A stretch of DNA of 64,000 nt from Deroplatys truncata. Lineage: Eukaryota; Arthropoda; Insecta; Mantodea; Mantidae. Of this stretch, positions 12,391 to 22,672 are shown piece after piece. Position numbers and translations under genes: made by a program. Where the stretch lies: contig CM060990.1 in assembly GCA_030765065.1 (NCBI GenBank), forward strand, positions 457,024,321 to 457,088,320, read 5' to 3'. The number at the start of each line of letters is the position of its first letter. Positions within the stretch are counted from its first letter, which is position 1. A model generated the notes under the pieces. It had not been told where the DNA came from and did no database searches. It saw only the letters and a program-made list of their open reading frames with translations.

Positions 12391-12965
12391 ATTATATCAT
12401 TACCCTAAGTAATAAAAGGGTGTTCAGAGGATTGTAGCTCGAAGCTTACCAAGTGAAACTCTAATACTTAATAAATATTAAACTATGCAAGTGAGATTAA
12501 AATGCATTTAACAAATATAATTTAATTTTTATATATCATTACCCTAATTAATAAAAGGGTGTTCAGGGGGTCCTAGATCGAATCTTACCCTGCGAAACTC
12601 TAATGCGTAATCACTATTAAACTATGCACGGCCAGATTAAAATGTATTTAACAAATATAATTTAATTTTTATACATCATTACCCTAATTAATGAAAGGGT
12701 GTTCAGAGGGTTCTAGCTCGAATCTTACCCAGCGAAACTCTAATGCTTAATAAATATTAAACTATGTGAGTATAGGGCGGTCAGATTAAAACGTGTTTAA
12801 CAAATATAATTTAATTTATACGACATTACAATGTTTAACGAGCTGTATTCTTAGAAACCCAGAGGCCCCTAGTTCGAATCTTACCCTGCGAAACGCTATA
12901 ATAACTATTAAATTATTGAAGCAGGGGGCGGTCGGATTAAAATTGCATTTAACAAATATCATTAT
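12391..12965 (+). repeat. Four ~135-bp tandem units with tRNA B-box-like motif, left arm
   Basis: Each unit runs from CATTACCCTAATTAATAAAA through a B-box-like segment (AGCTCGAAGC, AGATCGAATC, AGCTCGAATC, AGTTCGAATC at 12437, 12575, 12715, 12871), then CTTACCCTGCGAAAC and AACAAATATAATTTAA. The flanking bases do not form a good T-stem, so these are not intact tRNA genes. The mirror is at about 25490-26060. Confidence 0.75.
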
Positions 12966-13035
12966 TTACATTAATCCCTGATGCATACTTAGATATCCCG
13001 ATGCCTAGCCACCATTCTTTCTTCTTCTCTCTTTT

Positions 13036-13303
<268 letters not shown>

Positions 13304-13339
13304 CCTCTTTCTTCTCGACTTGCGCACATTCAATCGTTC

Positions 13340-13856
13340 ACATATACACGAGCACTTGTATACACATCAGCAAACATACACCAGTACACGCACACATGTA
13401 CATGCAAGCACATACACGTACACACACGCAAGCACATACACACACGCACATACATACACCAGTACACACACATACATACACCAGTACACACATGCATTCA
13501 CGCACCTCATGCGTATACATACATACACCAGTGCTCTTACACTCACACATACATATACATGGACACACACACAAAAACAAACGCATACACACATACACGC
13601 ACACACACTCACGCACACACACGCATACACACACATACACGCACACACACTCACGTACATACATACACCGTTACACTTGCACATACACATACTCACACGA
13701 CCGCGCGCACACACACACACACACACGCAAGCACATACACACGCACACGCACTTACACACCCACACGCACACACACATATGCCTGTTCACTTACACCCAA
13801 CAGCACCAACCACACACGCACACACATACACACGCACACACCAACTCACGCGCATG
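13340..13856 (+). repeat. CA-rich simple repeat, left arm
   Basis: Degenerate (CA)n with CACATACA and CACGCACA variants. Several overlapping long frames of His/Thr or Cys/Val are by-products of the dinucleotide bias. The mirror is at about 24850-25378. Confidence 0.95.
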
Positions 13857-13994
13857 TCCTGAATGAAAAGAGACAAAATGATGCAATAAAACTAATTATA
13901 GCTTGGGATGCAAGGCGCCATTTACGAATTGCTCGAAACTGGTCTGGATGCATGGGTTCGAATCCTAGGACTGATTACAAATTCCAAAACTAAT

Positions 13995-14715
13995 TAAGAT
14001 AAAGACGGTAAATAAACTTTATTACTTTTATGTCATTAGATGGTTTCTTGTGCATGTATATATTAGAGTACCAGGTGTCGGGTTCGATTCTTAATTTTAA
14101 AATCTCAATTATCTCAGAAACTAGCAGGGATAGAGGAGCGGACCAAAGCATGATTGTTCGCTCCTATGATGGACAATTAATGCCTGTATATAATTTCCAA
14201 TCAGTTGTCCCTAGTTCGAATCCCGATCTTTCAGTGACTTCCTTAATTTTCCTCTGTACTCTAGAATATATCACTTAGATCAATGTTGTAGCTGCATACA
14301 GGTCTGTTAAACACATCAAACTAACATAATCAATAATTTTGTTTCTGGCGTTCTGAGTTCGAATACTGATTCAATGAAATTTACTTATAAATTTAATAAC
14401 ATAGTAAATAATTAAGATAAAGGCACCAAATAAACCTCTTACGTTTATGTCATCAGATAGTATCTTGCGGGTGTATATCAGGGTACCTGACGTCCAGGGT
14501 TCGATCCTTAAGTTTAAATCTCAATTATCCCTGAAACTAGCAGAGATAGAGCTGCGAGAGAAAGCATGTTTGATAGCTCATACAATGAACAATTAATGCT
14601 GTATATAAATTCCAATCAGTTGACCCTAGTTCGAATCCCGATCTTTCAATGACTTCCCTGATTTTCCTCTGTACTCTAGAATACATCACTTAGATTGATA
14701 CTGTAACTGCATGCA
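13995..14715 (+). repeat. ~310-bp direct duplication with B-box-like motifs, left arm
   Basis: Two diverged copies (about 13995-14300 and 14400-14715) share ATTAAGATAAAG, TTTATGTCAT(T/C)AGAT, CTCAATTATC, TCCAATCAGTTG and GTACTCTAGAATA. Each holds two motifs close to the pol III B-box: GGGTTCGATTC at 14080 and AGTTCGAATCCC at 14213; GGGTTCGATCC at 14497 and AGTTCGAATCCC at 14628. Related motifs sit at 13954 and 14355. The mirror is at about 24000-24720. Confidence 0.75.
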
Positions 14716-14750
14716 GCTTTGTGTGTAAAGACATTATGGATGTACTCTGT

Positions 14751-14935
14751 GAGAGAGAGAGGGCGTGAGAGAGAGCGAGAGGAAGTGAAACAAGTAGGGA
14801 TAGAAGTGCTGAAAGTCTGCGCATGCGCAGCAAGAGATGATAATTCCAAGGGTGTAATAATCACGTGATGTGTAAGCATCACCGCCATGATGACGTGCTG
14901 GCATCGCCTGGAGGGAGTTTAGATCCTTATATATA
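14751..14935 (+). promoter_or_regulatory. Compact promoter of the spliced arm gene, left arm
   Basis: In order: a GAGA-rich tract (14751-14791), TGCGCATGCGCA (14818-14829, a perfect NRF1-type palindrome), TCACGTGA (14861-14868, E-box palindrome), TGACGTG (14891-14897, CRE-like) and TATATATA (14928-14935). The ATG follows 124 bp after the TATA at 15059. Sites are read directly; use by host RNA polymerase II is inferred. Confidence 0.65.
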
Positions 14936-15058
14936 CAGATATCTAAGCATGTTAGAACTGTTGTGTACTTATTAGCTTTACATTCAAGTTTTAAAGAACT
15001 TTAAAAGCAACGCGAGGTGGAGGCCATCTACACATACAGCACATATCAACACGTAACA

Positions 15059-16039
15059 ATGCAAGGTGAGTTTTTTACCTAACTATACAAAATCAGTGTT
15101 GGCTTTTACAATACATTTAATTTTGTTTAAACGTTACAGTACATGAAAGACGATTCGTTGCAAGAGCATCATATTTTCTAATCTGTGCTTTACATTCACA
15201 TGGATGTCTCTGCGTACTCTTCTCCAGTTCACAGGATTTTTTCTACTCATTCTTCTTCTATAAACATTCACATGATTTTCGCTACACATTCCTCTTACAT
15301 AAACATTCATACGATTTTCCCCATTCATTCTTTGTTTCCCTGCAGGTTCATACTCTATTAACATTCATACATTTTCTCTACTCATTCTTTGTTTCTCAAC
15401 GCATTCATACGATCTTTGCTACACATTCTTCTTGCATAAACATTCATACGATTTTCTCCGATCATTCTTTGTTTCACTATACATTCACACGATTTCCTCT
15501 ACTCATTCTGTGGTTCTCTGCTGGCTCATCTTCCATGAACATTCACATGATTTTCTGTACTTTTTCTTTGTTTCTCTACACATTTATAAGCATACTTACA
15601 AAACATACAAACACCATAGTTATAATATAAAGAAGTGTATAACTTGTTCTTCAACTTGGATAATGTAGTGAAAATAATAATTCATGTCAATGTCTGTTAC
15701 AGATTGTTTAGCTGATAGACTTAACAAGATGGTTGAAGACCGTAGTTTCCTACCGACTCGCCGAGTTCAAGATCTCGAAATAGGTCTTAAATATGAGAGA
15801 TAAAGTCCTTAAAGAGAGTTCAAACAAGATACGGTACCAGGATCGTATCTTCGCTGGAGGATTGTCAAGTGTTCTTGCCAGAGCGCTATATTTCGTTAAC
15901 CGATCAAGAGATTGCAGAAATACCTGGGAACGTATACCTCTGGTATAACGGTATGGCAGAGATGGGGAAATTTAAGACATGTAAATTATCTTTTTTACAT
16001 GCAGAGAAGGTGTGTAGAAGTGTTAAACTTAAGTATTGA
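15059..16039 (+). pseudogene. Two-exon small viral-like gene of unknown function, left arm
   Basis: The start ATGCAAG at 15059-15065 is followed at once by a consensus donor GTGAG (15066). The intron of 637 bp ends CTGTTACAG at 15702, and exon 2 opens in frame at 15703. Exon 2 reads LADRLNKMVEDRSFLPTRRV, then breaks near 15800 by a small frameshift. It continues in another frame with RYGTRIVSSLEDCQVFLPER and QEIAEIPGNVYLWYNGMAEM, stopping at 16039. AATAAA lies about 35 bp downstream. The shape (about 110 residues, an FLPxRY motif, a late hydrophobic segment) resembles uncharacterised proteins I associate with arthropod virus-like repeats; I do not assign a function. The intron carries a minisatellite. 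The same frameshift is present in the right-arm copy. Confidence 0.6.
15230..15600 (+). repeat. Minisatellite inside the arm-gene intron, left arm
   Basis: Degenerate units alternate between a CATTCATACGATTTTC-like segment and a TCTACTCATTCTTTGTTTCTC-type segment, with a period of roughly 50 bp. The mirror is at about 23100-23490. It lies wholly within the inferred intron. Confidence 0.75.
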
Positions 16040-16945
16040 ATGTTCCCCTATTTTAACATGAAAAAATTCATAAATAAAACAACTGACTCATTGATAATAC
16101 ATATAAAGATACAAATGATACACGTTATAGAATTTATAAACAATTCACAATATCACATGTTTTGAATTTAGTTATATCTAATGCATTGAAATAACGCTCA
16201 ATATCCGAATGTTTATACAAATCTTTTGTGTTTCATTTTACATGTATCATAACAAAAAATGTAATTCTTTTCAGGTTGCCTTTACTAGACCAAAGCAGTT
16301 TTCTAAGACTTTCATTGTGCAATGTTTCAGACTGTACAATAAGAGGAATAGCCTGCAGCCATGCAAAGGAGGCTGGCGCTATTGGATGGTAGAATAAGCA
16401 GCATCGGTACCTACAAGAAACATTTCGGCAAGAAGCGGGTGCTGAGACATTTACATCACCGAAACACATTAAGACAGGATACTTATATAACATTACAGGG
16501 CATACGATGAAAAAACACGGGCAATTTTGTATACAATTCAATGCATAGCTGAGAGTTAGCTCAAGCGAGTCTCCCTTTATTCGCTGAAATTAAGCATTGT
16601 GAACAGTAATTTAAATGATTGTGAAATACTTTTAAATAGAGATGAAATTTATATACCTAAAAAGACTTGATGCCTGTATACATTAACAGCATTAAGACTG
16701 TTTACAACGCTAGAATACAAATTATGAAAATAACAAGACTTTCATTTAAATGATAAAGAAATTTACATAACCTGCTGTTACAAGTGTAATGACATATACA
16801 GAAACAATGAGTCGGATGAGGAAGTGACAGAAATGTAAGATAAATAATAACAATAAAAAGAATTAAGGTATGCTTTTACATAGTGTTTTTATTCGTTAAA
16901 AATCCTTACATTCCTAATGAAAAATAAATCATTACAATGATTAGT

Positions 16946-17660
16946 TTAAGTTATGTTACAATGATCAAAAAGAGAACCGTCTTTAGACGCATTACTCGAT
17001 CTTAAAGCCAGAGCACCAAAAATGACAAATCCCGGCTTCTCCATTTTAGATGTGGTGTCACTATTCAGGTAAAAATTCCTGTAACACAGCAGGTTGAATA
17101 TGCAGATCCATGGTCCTAAATGCGTGAAATAAAGTCTTATCCAGCTTAACAGTCTTGAAGATCTCAGCATCAGAAAATCGAATCACAGGCCTTCTCCACT
17201 CGATGAGTACAGGTTTAAACAACGGCATTCTCTTCACCTGAGACGGGGTAAAGTATATAAATGTTCAACATGACAAGGGATTCTAAACTCGTTGTTAGAG
17301 TCCAGAGCTGATGTATTATATGGTGAAACCACATGTTGCTCTTCTTAGTGATCTTGTCGTCGAACCTCGGTGTCATTGCGGTACCGGTAACATTGAAGAT
17401 GCCCATGATTATAGGATTCTGAAGCCCAATAACTGTAGGAACTGCCGATTGCGTGATGTTAACCCCAATGGGCGTCAAGGGCAGAGCATGATGTGTGCGT
17501 CGAATCATTCCATTATTATATCATCGACGTCGTTGACTTCTTCTAAAATCTATAGGCATTATGCTTATAGCATTGTTTCTAAAGGCAATGATATTACTGT
17601 TATGCTCTGCTATACTAAGGCTGTTTGCTCTATGAAGCGGATGTTTATGAACAACAGGTA
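16946..17660 (-). pseudogene. Capsid-like (double jelly-roll type) gene remnant, left arm
   Basis: The minus strand carries RRTHHALPLTPIGVNITQ and NIYILYPVSGEENAVV, then in other frames IEWRRPVIRFSDAEIF, SKMEKPGFVIF and KDGSLFDHCN. The order and flavour of these segments resemble the major-capsid-type protein of arthropod Polinton/adintovirus-like sequences. The assignment is from memory of the family and is not certain. An in-frame TGA lies upstream (near 17525), the downstream part is frame-shifted, and the C-terminal portion is missing. This copy also has one extra T relative to the right arm, just after GAAGAGAATGCCGTTG, which creates an early TAA. It converges on the spliced gene. Confidence 0.5.
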
Positions 17661-17932
17661 AAATTTGATTTGATGGTTCTTGTGAAATACGGTATCCAGG
17701 CGTAACAGATGGGAAAAGTGATAGATTGAGTGTGCACTTTTACTATCGAGGAAGGAGACTGATGCAATACTGCGCTAGATTCGTATGATACCCAACCTAA
17801 ATATATTCACTAGGAAATCACATTTAGACAGCTGATTAGGTGGAATAACTTTGTCACTGAAGGGCCCCAGAACGTTCCTATAGAACAATCACTGGAAAAA
17901 ATCAAGAGTGAAAGGACATTTTAATTACATTG

Positions 17933-17933
<1 letters not shown>

Positions 17934-17986
<53 letters not shown>
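17934..17986 (+). repeat. (ATT)n microsatellite near inner arm edge
   Basis: About 17 units in the left arm; the inverted right-arm equivalent at 20743-20774 is shorter (about 10 units). Confidence 0.95.
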
Positions 17987-17987
<1 letters not shown>

Positions 17988-18173
17988 TGATCTAATAAAG
18001 AAGATATTCGCATCCTAATATGAGGAATCTTAAAACATTGGACATACAAGCCGGGATCTATGTTACTTAATGTTTTTTCAGGGACAAGTATAGCCCTCTG
18101 CCAGAGTTTTTGAATTCCCTTTCTTGATCTGCCCCCTCTTCAATTCGATGTTCCTTCCCTTATTCTTCTTCAC

Positions 18174-18895
18174 TCATAGGCCTTTCCCTATTGATTCAAT
18201 TTCTTTGTTATGTCTCATCATTTCAGCAAGTTGTTTATCTGCAGCTTTTTTCTTATTTACAGCTGTAGCAGTTCGTGATGCACCTCCAGCGGCGGCTCCT
18301 AATGTTGCAATAATTGGTATGAGCGGTGGAAATCCTCCTCGTTTCTTCTTTTTGCACCCGCCGCCAACAAACACCTTTCTCTCAATTCTCTCTTATGCCT
18401 CATTATTTCGGCGATTTGTTTATCAGCTGACTTTTTCTTATTTACTGCTGAGGCAATTTGGGCTGCACCTCCAGCAGCAGCACCTAGAGCTGCAATAATT
18501 GGTATGAGAGGTAGAAATCCTCCTCGTTTATTCTTCATGGTTCCTACACCTGGAGTTACCTTTCCCTTCATATTTGCTGGTACTAGTCGCGCTGCCAACT
18601 TTTTCACCTAATGTAACATCAGATGTTTGCACTCTTTTCGAGACCGTTTCAGCCAAGATCTTGTCAGCAATGTTTCTCGAAGCAGAGACCTTATGCTGAG
18701 CGCAGGCAATGTCGCTAAGATTACAGGATTCGTCTAACGGAATGAATCCAGGGTCTCCTCTCTTTAATTTTTCTCTAGCTTTACCCCCAGCTCCTCAGTA
18801 TATGTAACCAGGCAAATGTACTTCAACGGTTGCAGGCTAGTGAGAGAGTCAATTAAACCGAAACCTTTTGCGACCTTAATCACCTTAGCTCTCAT
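18174..18895 (-). pseudogene. PLA2-like plus duplicated pX-like minor virion gene, broken
   Basis: From ATG 18895 on the minus strand, a short lead-in is followed, after a frame change, by a parvovirus-VP1-style phospholipase A2 segment (about 18800-18620). That segment includes KREKL-like basic residues, GDPGFIPLDESC, SDIACAQHK and RNIADKILAE. The active enzymes have a His-Asp pair here; this copy reads Ser-Asp, so the catalytic His is lost. After another frameshift come two tandem copies of a module with a basic start, a glycine/alanine-rich hydrophobic stretch and a charged tail: KRGGFLPLIPIIAALGAAAG at about 18530-18470, and KRGGFPPLIPIIATLGAAAG at about 18340-18280. This is the pX-like membrane-active peptide type found in adintovirus/Polinton and related virion genes. 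A TGA also interrupts the PLA2 calcium-loop region. In a virion such proteins help breach the endosome. Confidence 0.65.
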
Positions 18896-18926
18896 GTTAT
18901 ACTAAGCGATTTTATTCGGCATAGTT

Positions 18927-18947
18927 CTTTTATACTTTCTCATTGGC
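18927..18947 (-). promoter_or_regulatory. CCAAT-TATA core promoter of the PLA2/pX gene
   Basis: On the minus strand GCCAAT (18947-18942) precedes TATAAAAG (18934-18927). The ATG at 18895 is about 32 bases past the TATA, implying a very short leader. Confidence 0.5.
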
Positions 18948-19132
18948 GTATATACATTAAGAGCGATTTATTTTATTTTAGCTGTCAAGCTAGAGCGGGT
19001 GAAGCAAGAATGCTCACAGCCTATTCATATGTTAGACTTTGAAAGCGACTTTAGTCGTGAACTTAGTGGAAAAACTGTTTCATGTCAATGTTAGAACGCT
19101 AATTCTAGACATGCTCATCACGTAACCCATTG

Positions 19133-19690
19133 AGGAAAAAGGTGACTCGCTCAGGGAAAAGGTGACTCGCTCAGGGAAAAAGGTGACTGCTCAGGGAAAA
19201 AGGTGACCTGCAACGGGAAAAAGGTGACCAACAAAGGGAAAAGGTGACCCGCAAAGGGAAAAAGGTGACCCGTTAAAGGGAAAAAAGGTGACCCACAAAG
19301 GGATAAAGGTGACCCATAAAGCGAAAAAGGTGACCCACAAAGGGAAAAAGGTGACTCATAAAGGGGAAAAAGTTGACCCACAAAGGGAAAAAGGTGACCC
19401 ATAAAGGGAAAAAGGTGACCCACAAAGGGAAAAAGGTGACCCATAAAGGGAAAAAGGTGACCAGCAAAGGGAAAAAGGTGACCCACAAAGGGGAAAAAGG
19501 TGACCCACAAAGGGAAAAAGGTGACCCATAAAGGGAAAAAGGTGACCCACAAAGGGAATAAGGTGACCTATAAATGGAAAAAGTTGACCCACAAAGGGAA
19601 AAAGGTGACCCGCTCAGGGACAAAGTTGACCCGCACACAGGGAAAAAGGTGACCCACTCAGGGAAAAGGGCAGGGAAAAGGTGACCCGCT
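19133..19690. repeat. 21-bp minisatellite, about 27 units, in the unique centre
   Basis: The consensus is GGGAAAAAGGTGACCCAYAAA, with outer units having CGCTCA in place of CAYAAA. Because 21 is a multiple of three, all minus-strand frames stay open and give spurious heptapeptide ORFs. It separates the divergent PLA2/pX and BED-like genes. Each unit contains the near-palindrome GGTGACC. Confidence 0.95.
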
Positions 19691-19980
19691 CTCGCTAAAG
19701 GCTCTCAGATACGTGTGCCATTTTCGCTAAACGATGATACATGAGCTTTAGACTCGTGCTAGCTAGACCAGTATCTCACTCAACTCTCGCATTCTCTGTG
19801 CTAACTATCAAGAAAACTTGTACTCTTACCTCTATAAATCCATTTCATGCTACTTGAATCTGCTTGTGCTTAATGAAATAGTTATAATTAACGGAATTAA
19901 AACTATTATGTGTGAATGCTACAATATTTTGCTTAGTCTAATTCGGATATGACTGCTTATATGCATCAAAGCCTGAGAAC

Positions 19981-20031
19981 ATATATAAATACATAAATGT
20001 TGAAAAATAGCTCAGTCTCGTGTTATCGATA
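19981..20031 (+). promoter_or_regulatory. Putative promoter of the BED-like gene (TATA, DRE)
   Basis: ATATATAAATA at 19981-19991 lies about 100 bp before the ATG at 20085. TATCGATA (20024-20031) is a perfect insect DREF recognition site within the palindrome TTATCGATAA. Confidence 0.45.
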
Positions 20032-20084
20032 ACGAATTCAACATCTACAGTGTACATTGACTGGTTTATATATACTATTTGAGC

Positions 20085-20656
20085 ATGAGCACTCACAAAG
20101 ACGGACAATTACAGTCATTTTACGAGAATCTTGATTTTACGTATGTTTCCCAAGGGGGGAGGAATCGCTTTGTTAAGTGCTGCATATGTAATAGAACTTT
20201 AAAAAACAGGACAATTTCAAGGCTTAAGCAACATAGGAGAAGATGCTGTAAAGTGATGACCAGCTGTGCATTGACTACAATACCCAAACGAGATCATGAA
20301 ATCTTCTCAAGTTCCGAAGAGCGGGATTCAAGATGTACCGTACTTGGAACCAGTTCAAGTGATCCTGTAATAACGTCAAAAGCTACCACTGATGAAACAA
20401 TAAGAGCAGTTTCTTTGAATGAGAAGCTCTGAATAAACACACCAATGAAGGCAAGCATACTAGTGTCAAGTCACCTAGATTAGAAGATATATCTAAAGCG
20501 AATACAGAGGAGATGCTATACCGCTACACCGATCCTAATGATTTGGCAAACATGCTAAGGGTACTAATGATGCTTCATACACCTGATAAAAATGACTTTT
20601 CCGATGCGATTAGCGAAATTATTCAGAATTTAAAGCTGGGTGGTTTTATAGCGTGA
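20085..20656 (+). pseudogene. BED-finger-like gene with internal frame change
   Basis: From ATG 20085 the frame encodes a single zinc finger, KCCICNRTLKNRTISRLKQH followed by RRRC, of the C-x2-C...H-x4-C type seen in BED fingers of transposases and chromatin proteins. A low-complexity Ser/Thr-rich part ends at TGA 20430-20432. Two bases away (from 20429) another frame is open to 20656 and encodes a plausible continuation with EEMLYRYTDPNDLANMLRVL and SDAISEIIQNLKL, a predicted helical tail. A one-base indel or, less likely, a programmed shift would join them. It is the rightmost gene of the unique centre and reads away from the PLA2/pX gene. A DNA-binding or regulatory role is inferred from the finger only. 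Confidence 0.55.
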
Positions 20657-20739
20657 TTAGCATCTGCAGAACATTGAAACTAGGAAAGAGTTAGAAAGGT
20701 TCCTCATATTAGGATGCGAATGTCTTCTTTATTAGATCA

Positions 20740-20774
<35 letters not shown>

Positions 20775-21049
20775 GAATGCAATGTAATTAAAATGTCCTT
20801 TCACTCTTGATTTTTTCCAGTGATTGTTCTATAGGAACGTTCTGGGGCCCTTCAGTGACAAAGTTATTCCAACCTAATCAGCTGTCTGAATGTGATTTCC
20901 TAGTGAATATATTTAGGTTGAGTATCATACGAATCTAGCGCAGTATTGCATCAGTCTCCTTCCTCGATAGTAAAAGTGGACACTCAATCTATCAGTTTTC
21001 CCATCTGTTACGCCTGGATACCGTATTTCACAAGAACCATCAAATCAAA

Positions 21050-21766
21050 TTTTACCTGTTGTTCATAAACATCCGCTTCATAGAGCAAACAGCCTTAGTA
21101 TAGGAGAGCATAACAGCAATATCATTGCCTTTAAAAACAATGCTATAAGCATAATGCCTATAGATTTTAGAAGAAGTCAACGACGTCGATGATATAATAA
21201 TGGAATGATTCGACGCACACATCATGCTCTGCCCTTGACGCCCATTGGGGTTAACATCACGCAATCGGCAGTTCCTACAGTTATTGGGCTTCAGAATCCT
21301 ATAATCATGGGCATCTTCAATGTTACCGGCACTGCAATGACACCGAGATTCGACGACAAGATCACTAAGAAGAGGAATATGTGTTTTCACCATATAATAC
21401 ATCAGCTCTGGACTCTAACAACGAGTTTAGAATCCCTTGTCAAGTTGAACATTTATATACTTTACCCCGTCTCAGGTGAAGAGAATGCCGTTGTTAAACC
21501 TGTACTCATCGAGTGGAGAAGGCCTGTGATTCGATTTTCTGATGCTGAGATCTTCAAGACTGTTAAGCTGGATAAGACTTTATTTCACGCATTTAGGACC
21601 ATGGATCTGCATACTCAACCTGCAGTGTTACAGGAATTTTTACCTGAATAGTGACACCACATCTAAAATGGAGAAGCCGGGATTTGTCATTTTTGGTGCT
21701 CTGGCTTTAAGATCGAGTAATGCGTCTAAAGACGGTTCTCTTTTTGATCATTGTAACATAACTTAA
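21050..21766 (+). pseudogene. Capsid-like gene remnant, right-arm copy
   Basis: The longest uninterrupted part is 21205-21651 (148 codons), ending in LDKTLFHAFRTMDLHTQPAV. The reading then shifts by one base to a frame with SKMEKPGFVIF and KDGSLFDHCN, stopping at 21766. Upstream in the first frame the reading is open from about 21090 except for a TGA at 21190-21192. A usual double-jelly-roll capsid is several hundred residues; only part survives. AATAAA at about 21820 may be its polyadenylation signal. This arm lacks the extra T found in the left copy. The family assignment is inferred from motif order. Confidence 0.5.
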
Positions 21767-22672
21767 ACTAATCATTGTAATGATTTAGTTTTCATTAGGA
21801 ATGTAAGGATTTTTAACGAATAAAAACACTATGTAAAAGCATACCTTAATTCTTTTTATTCTTATTATTTATCTTACATTTCTGTCACTTCCTCATCCGA
21901 CTCATTGTTTCTGTATATGTCATTACACTTGTAACAGCAGGTTATGTAAATTTCTTTATCATTTAAATGAAAGTCTTGTTATTTTCATAATTTGTATTCC
22001 AGTGTTGTAAACAGTCTTAATGCTGTTAATGTATACAGGGATCAAGTCTTTTTAGGTATATAAATTTCATCTCTATTTAAAAGTATTTCACAATCATTTA
22101 AATTACAGTTCACAATGCTTAATTTCAGCGAATAAAGGGAGACTCGCTTGAGCTAACTCTCAGCTATGCATTGAATTGTATACAAAATTGCCCGTGTTTT
22201 TTCATCGTATGCCCTGTAATGTTATATAAGTATCCTGTCTTAATGTGTTTCGGTGATGTAGATGTCTCAGCACCCGCTTCTTGCCGAAATGTTTCTTTGA
22301 GGTACCGATGCTGCTTATTCTACCATCCAATAGCGCCAGCCTCCTTTGCATGGCTGCAGGCTATTCCTCTTATTGTACAGTCTGAAACATTGCACAATGA
22401 AAGTCTTAGAAAACTGCTTTGGTCTAGTAAAGGCAACCTGAAAAGAATTACATTTTTTGTTATGATACATGTAAAATGAAACACAAAAGATTTGTATAAA
22501 CATTCGGATATTGAGCATTATTTCAATGCATTAGATATAACTAAATTCAAAACATGTGATATTGTGAATTGTTTATAAATTCTATAACGTGTATCATTTG
22601 TATCTTTATATGTATTATCAATGAGTCAGTTGTTTTATTTATGAATTTTTTCATGTTAAAATAGGGGAACAT

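Noticed and set aside
16233..16541. 102-codon frame on the minus strand, mirrored at 22171-22479
   Set aside because: Present in both arms but without a proper ATG near the start or any recognisable motif; conservation is explained by arm identity.
17311..17661. 116-codon plus-strand frame, mirrored at 21052-21402
   Set aside because: Antisense shadow of the capsid-like remnant.
19151..19638. Three overlapping minus-strand frames of 78-133 codons
   Set aside because: The 21-bp minisatellite keeps all frames open; the heptapeptide repeats are by-products.
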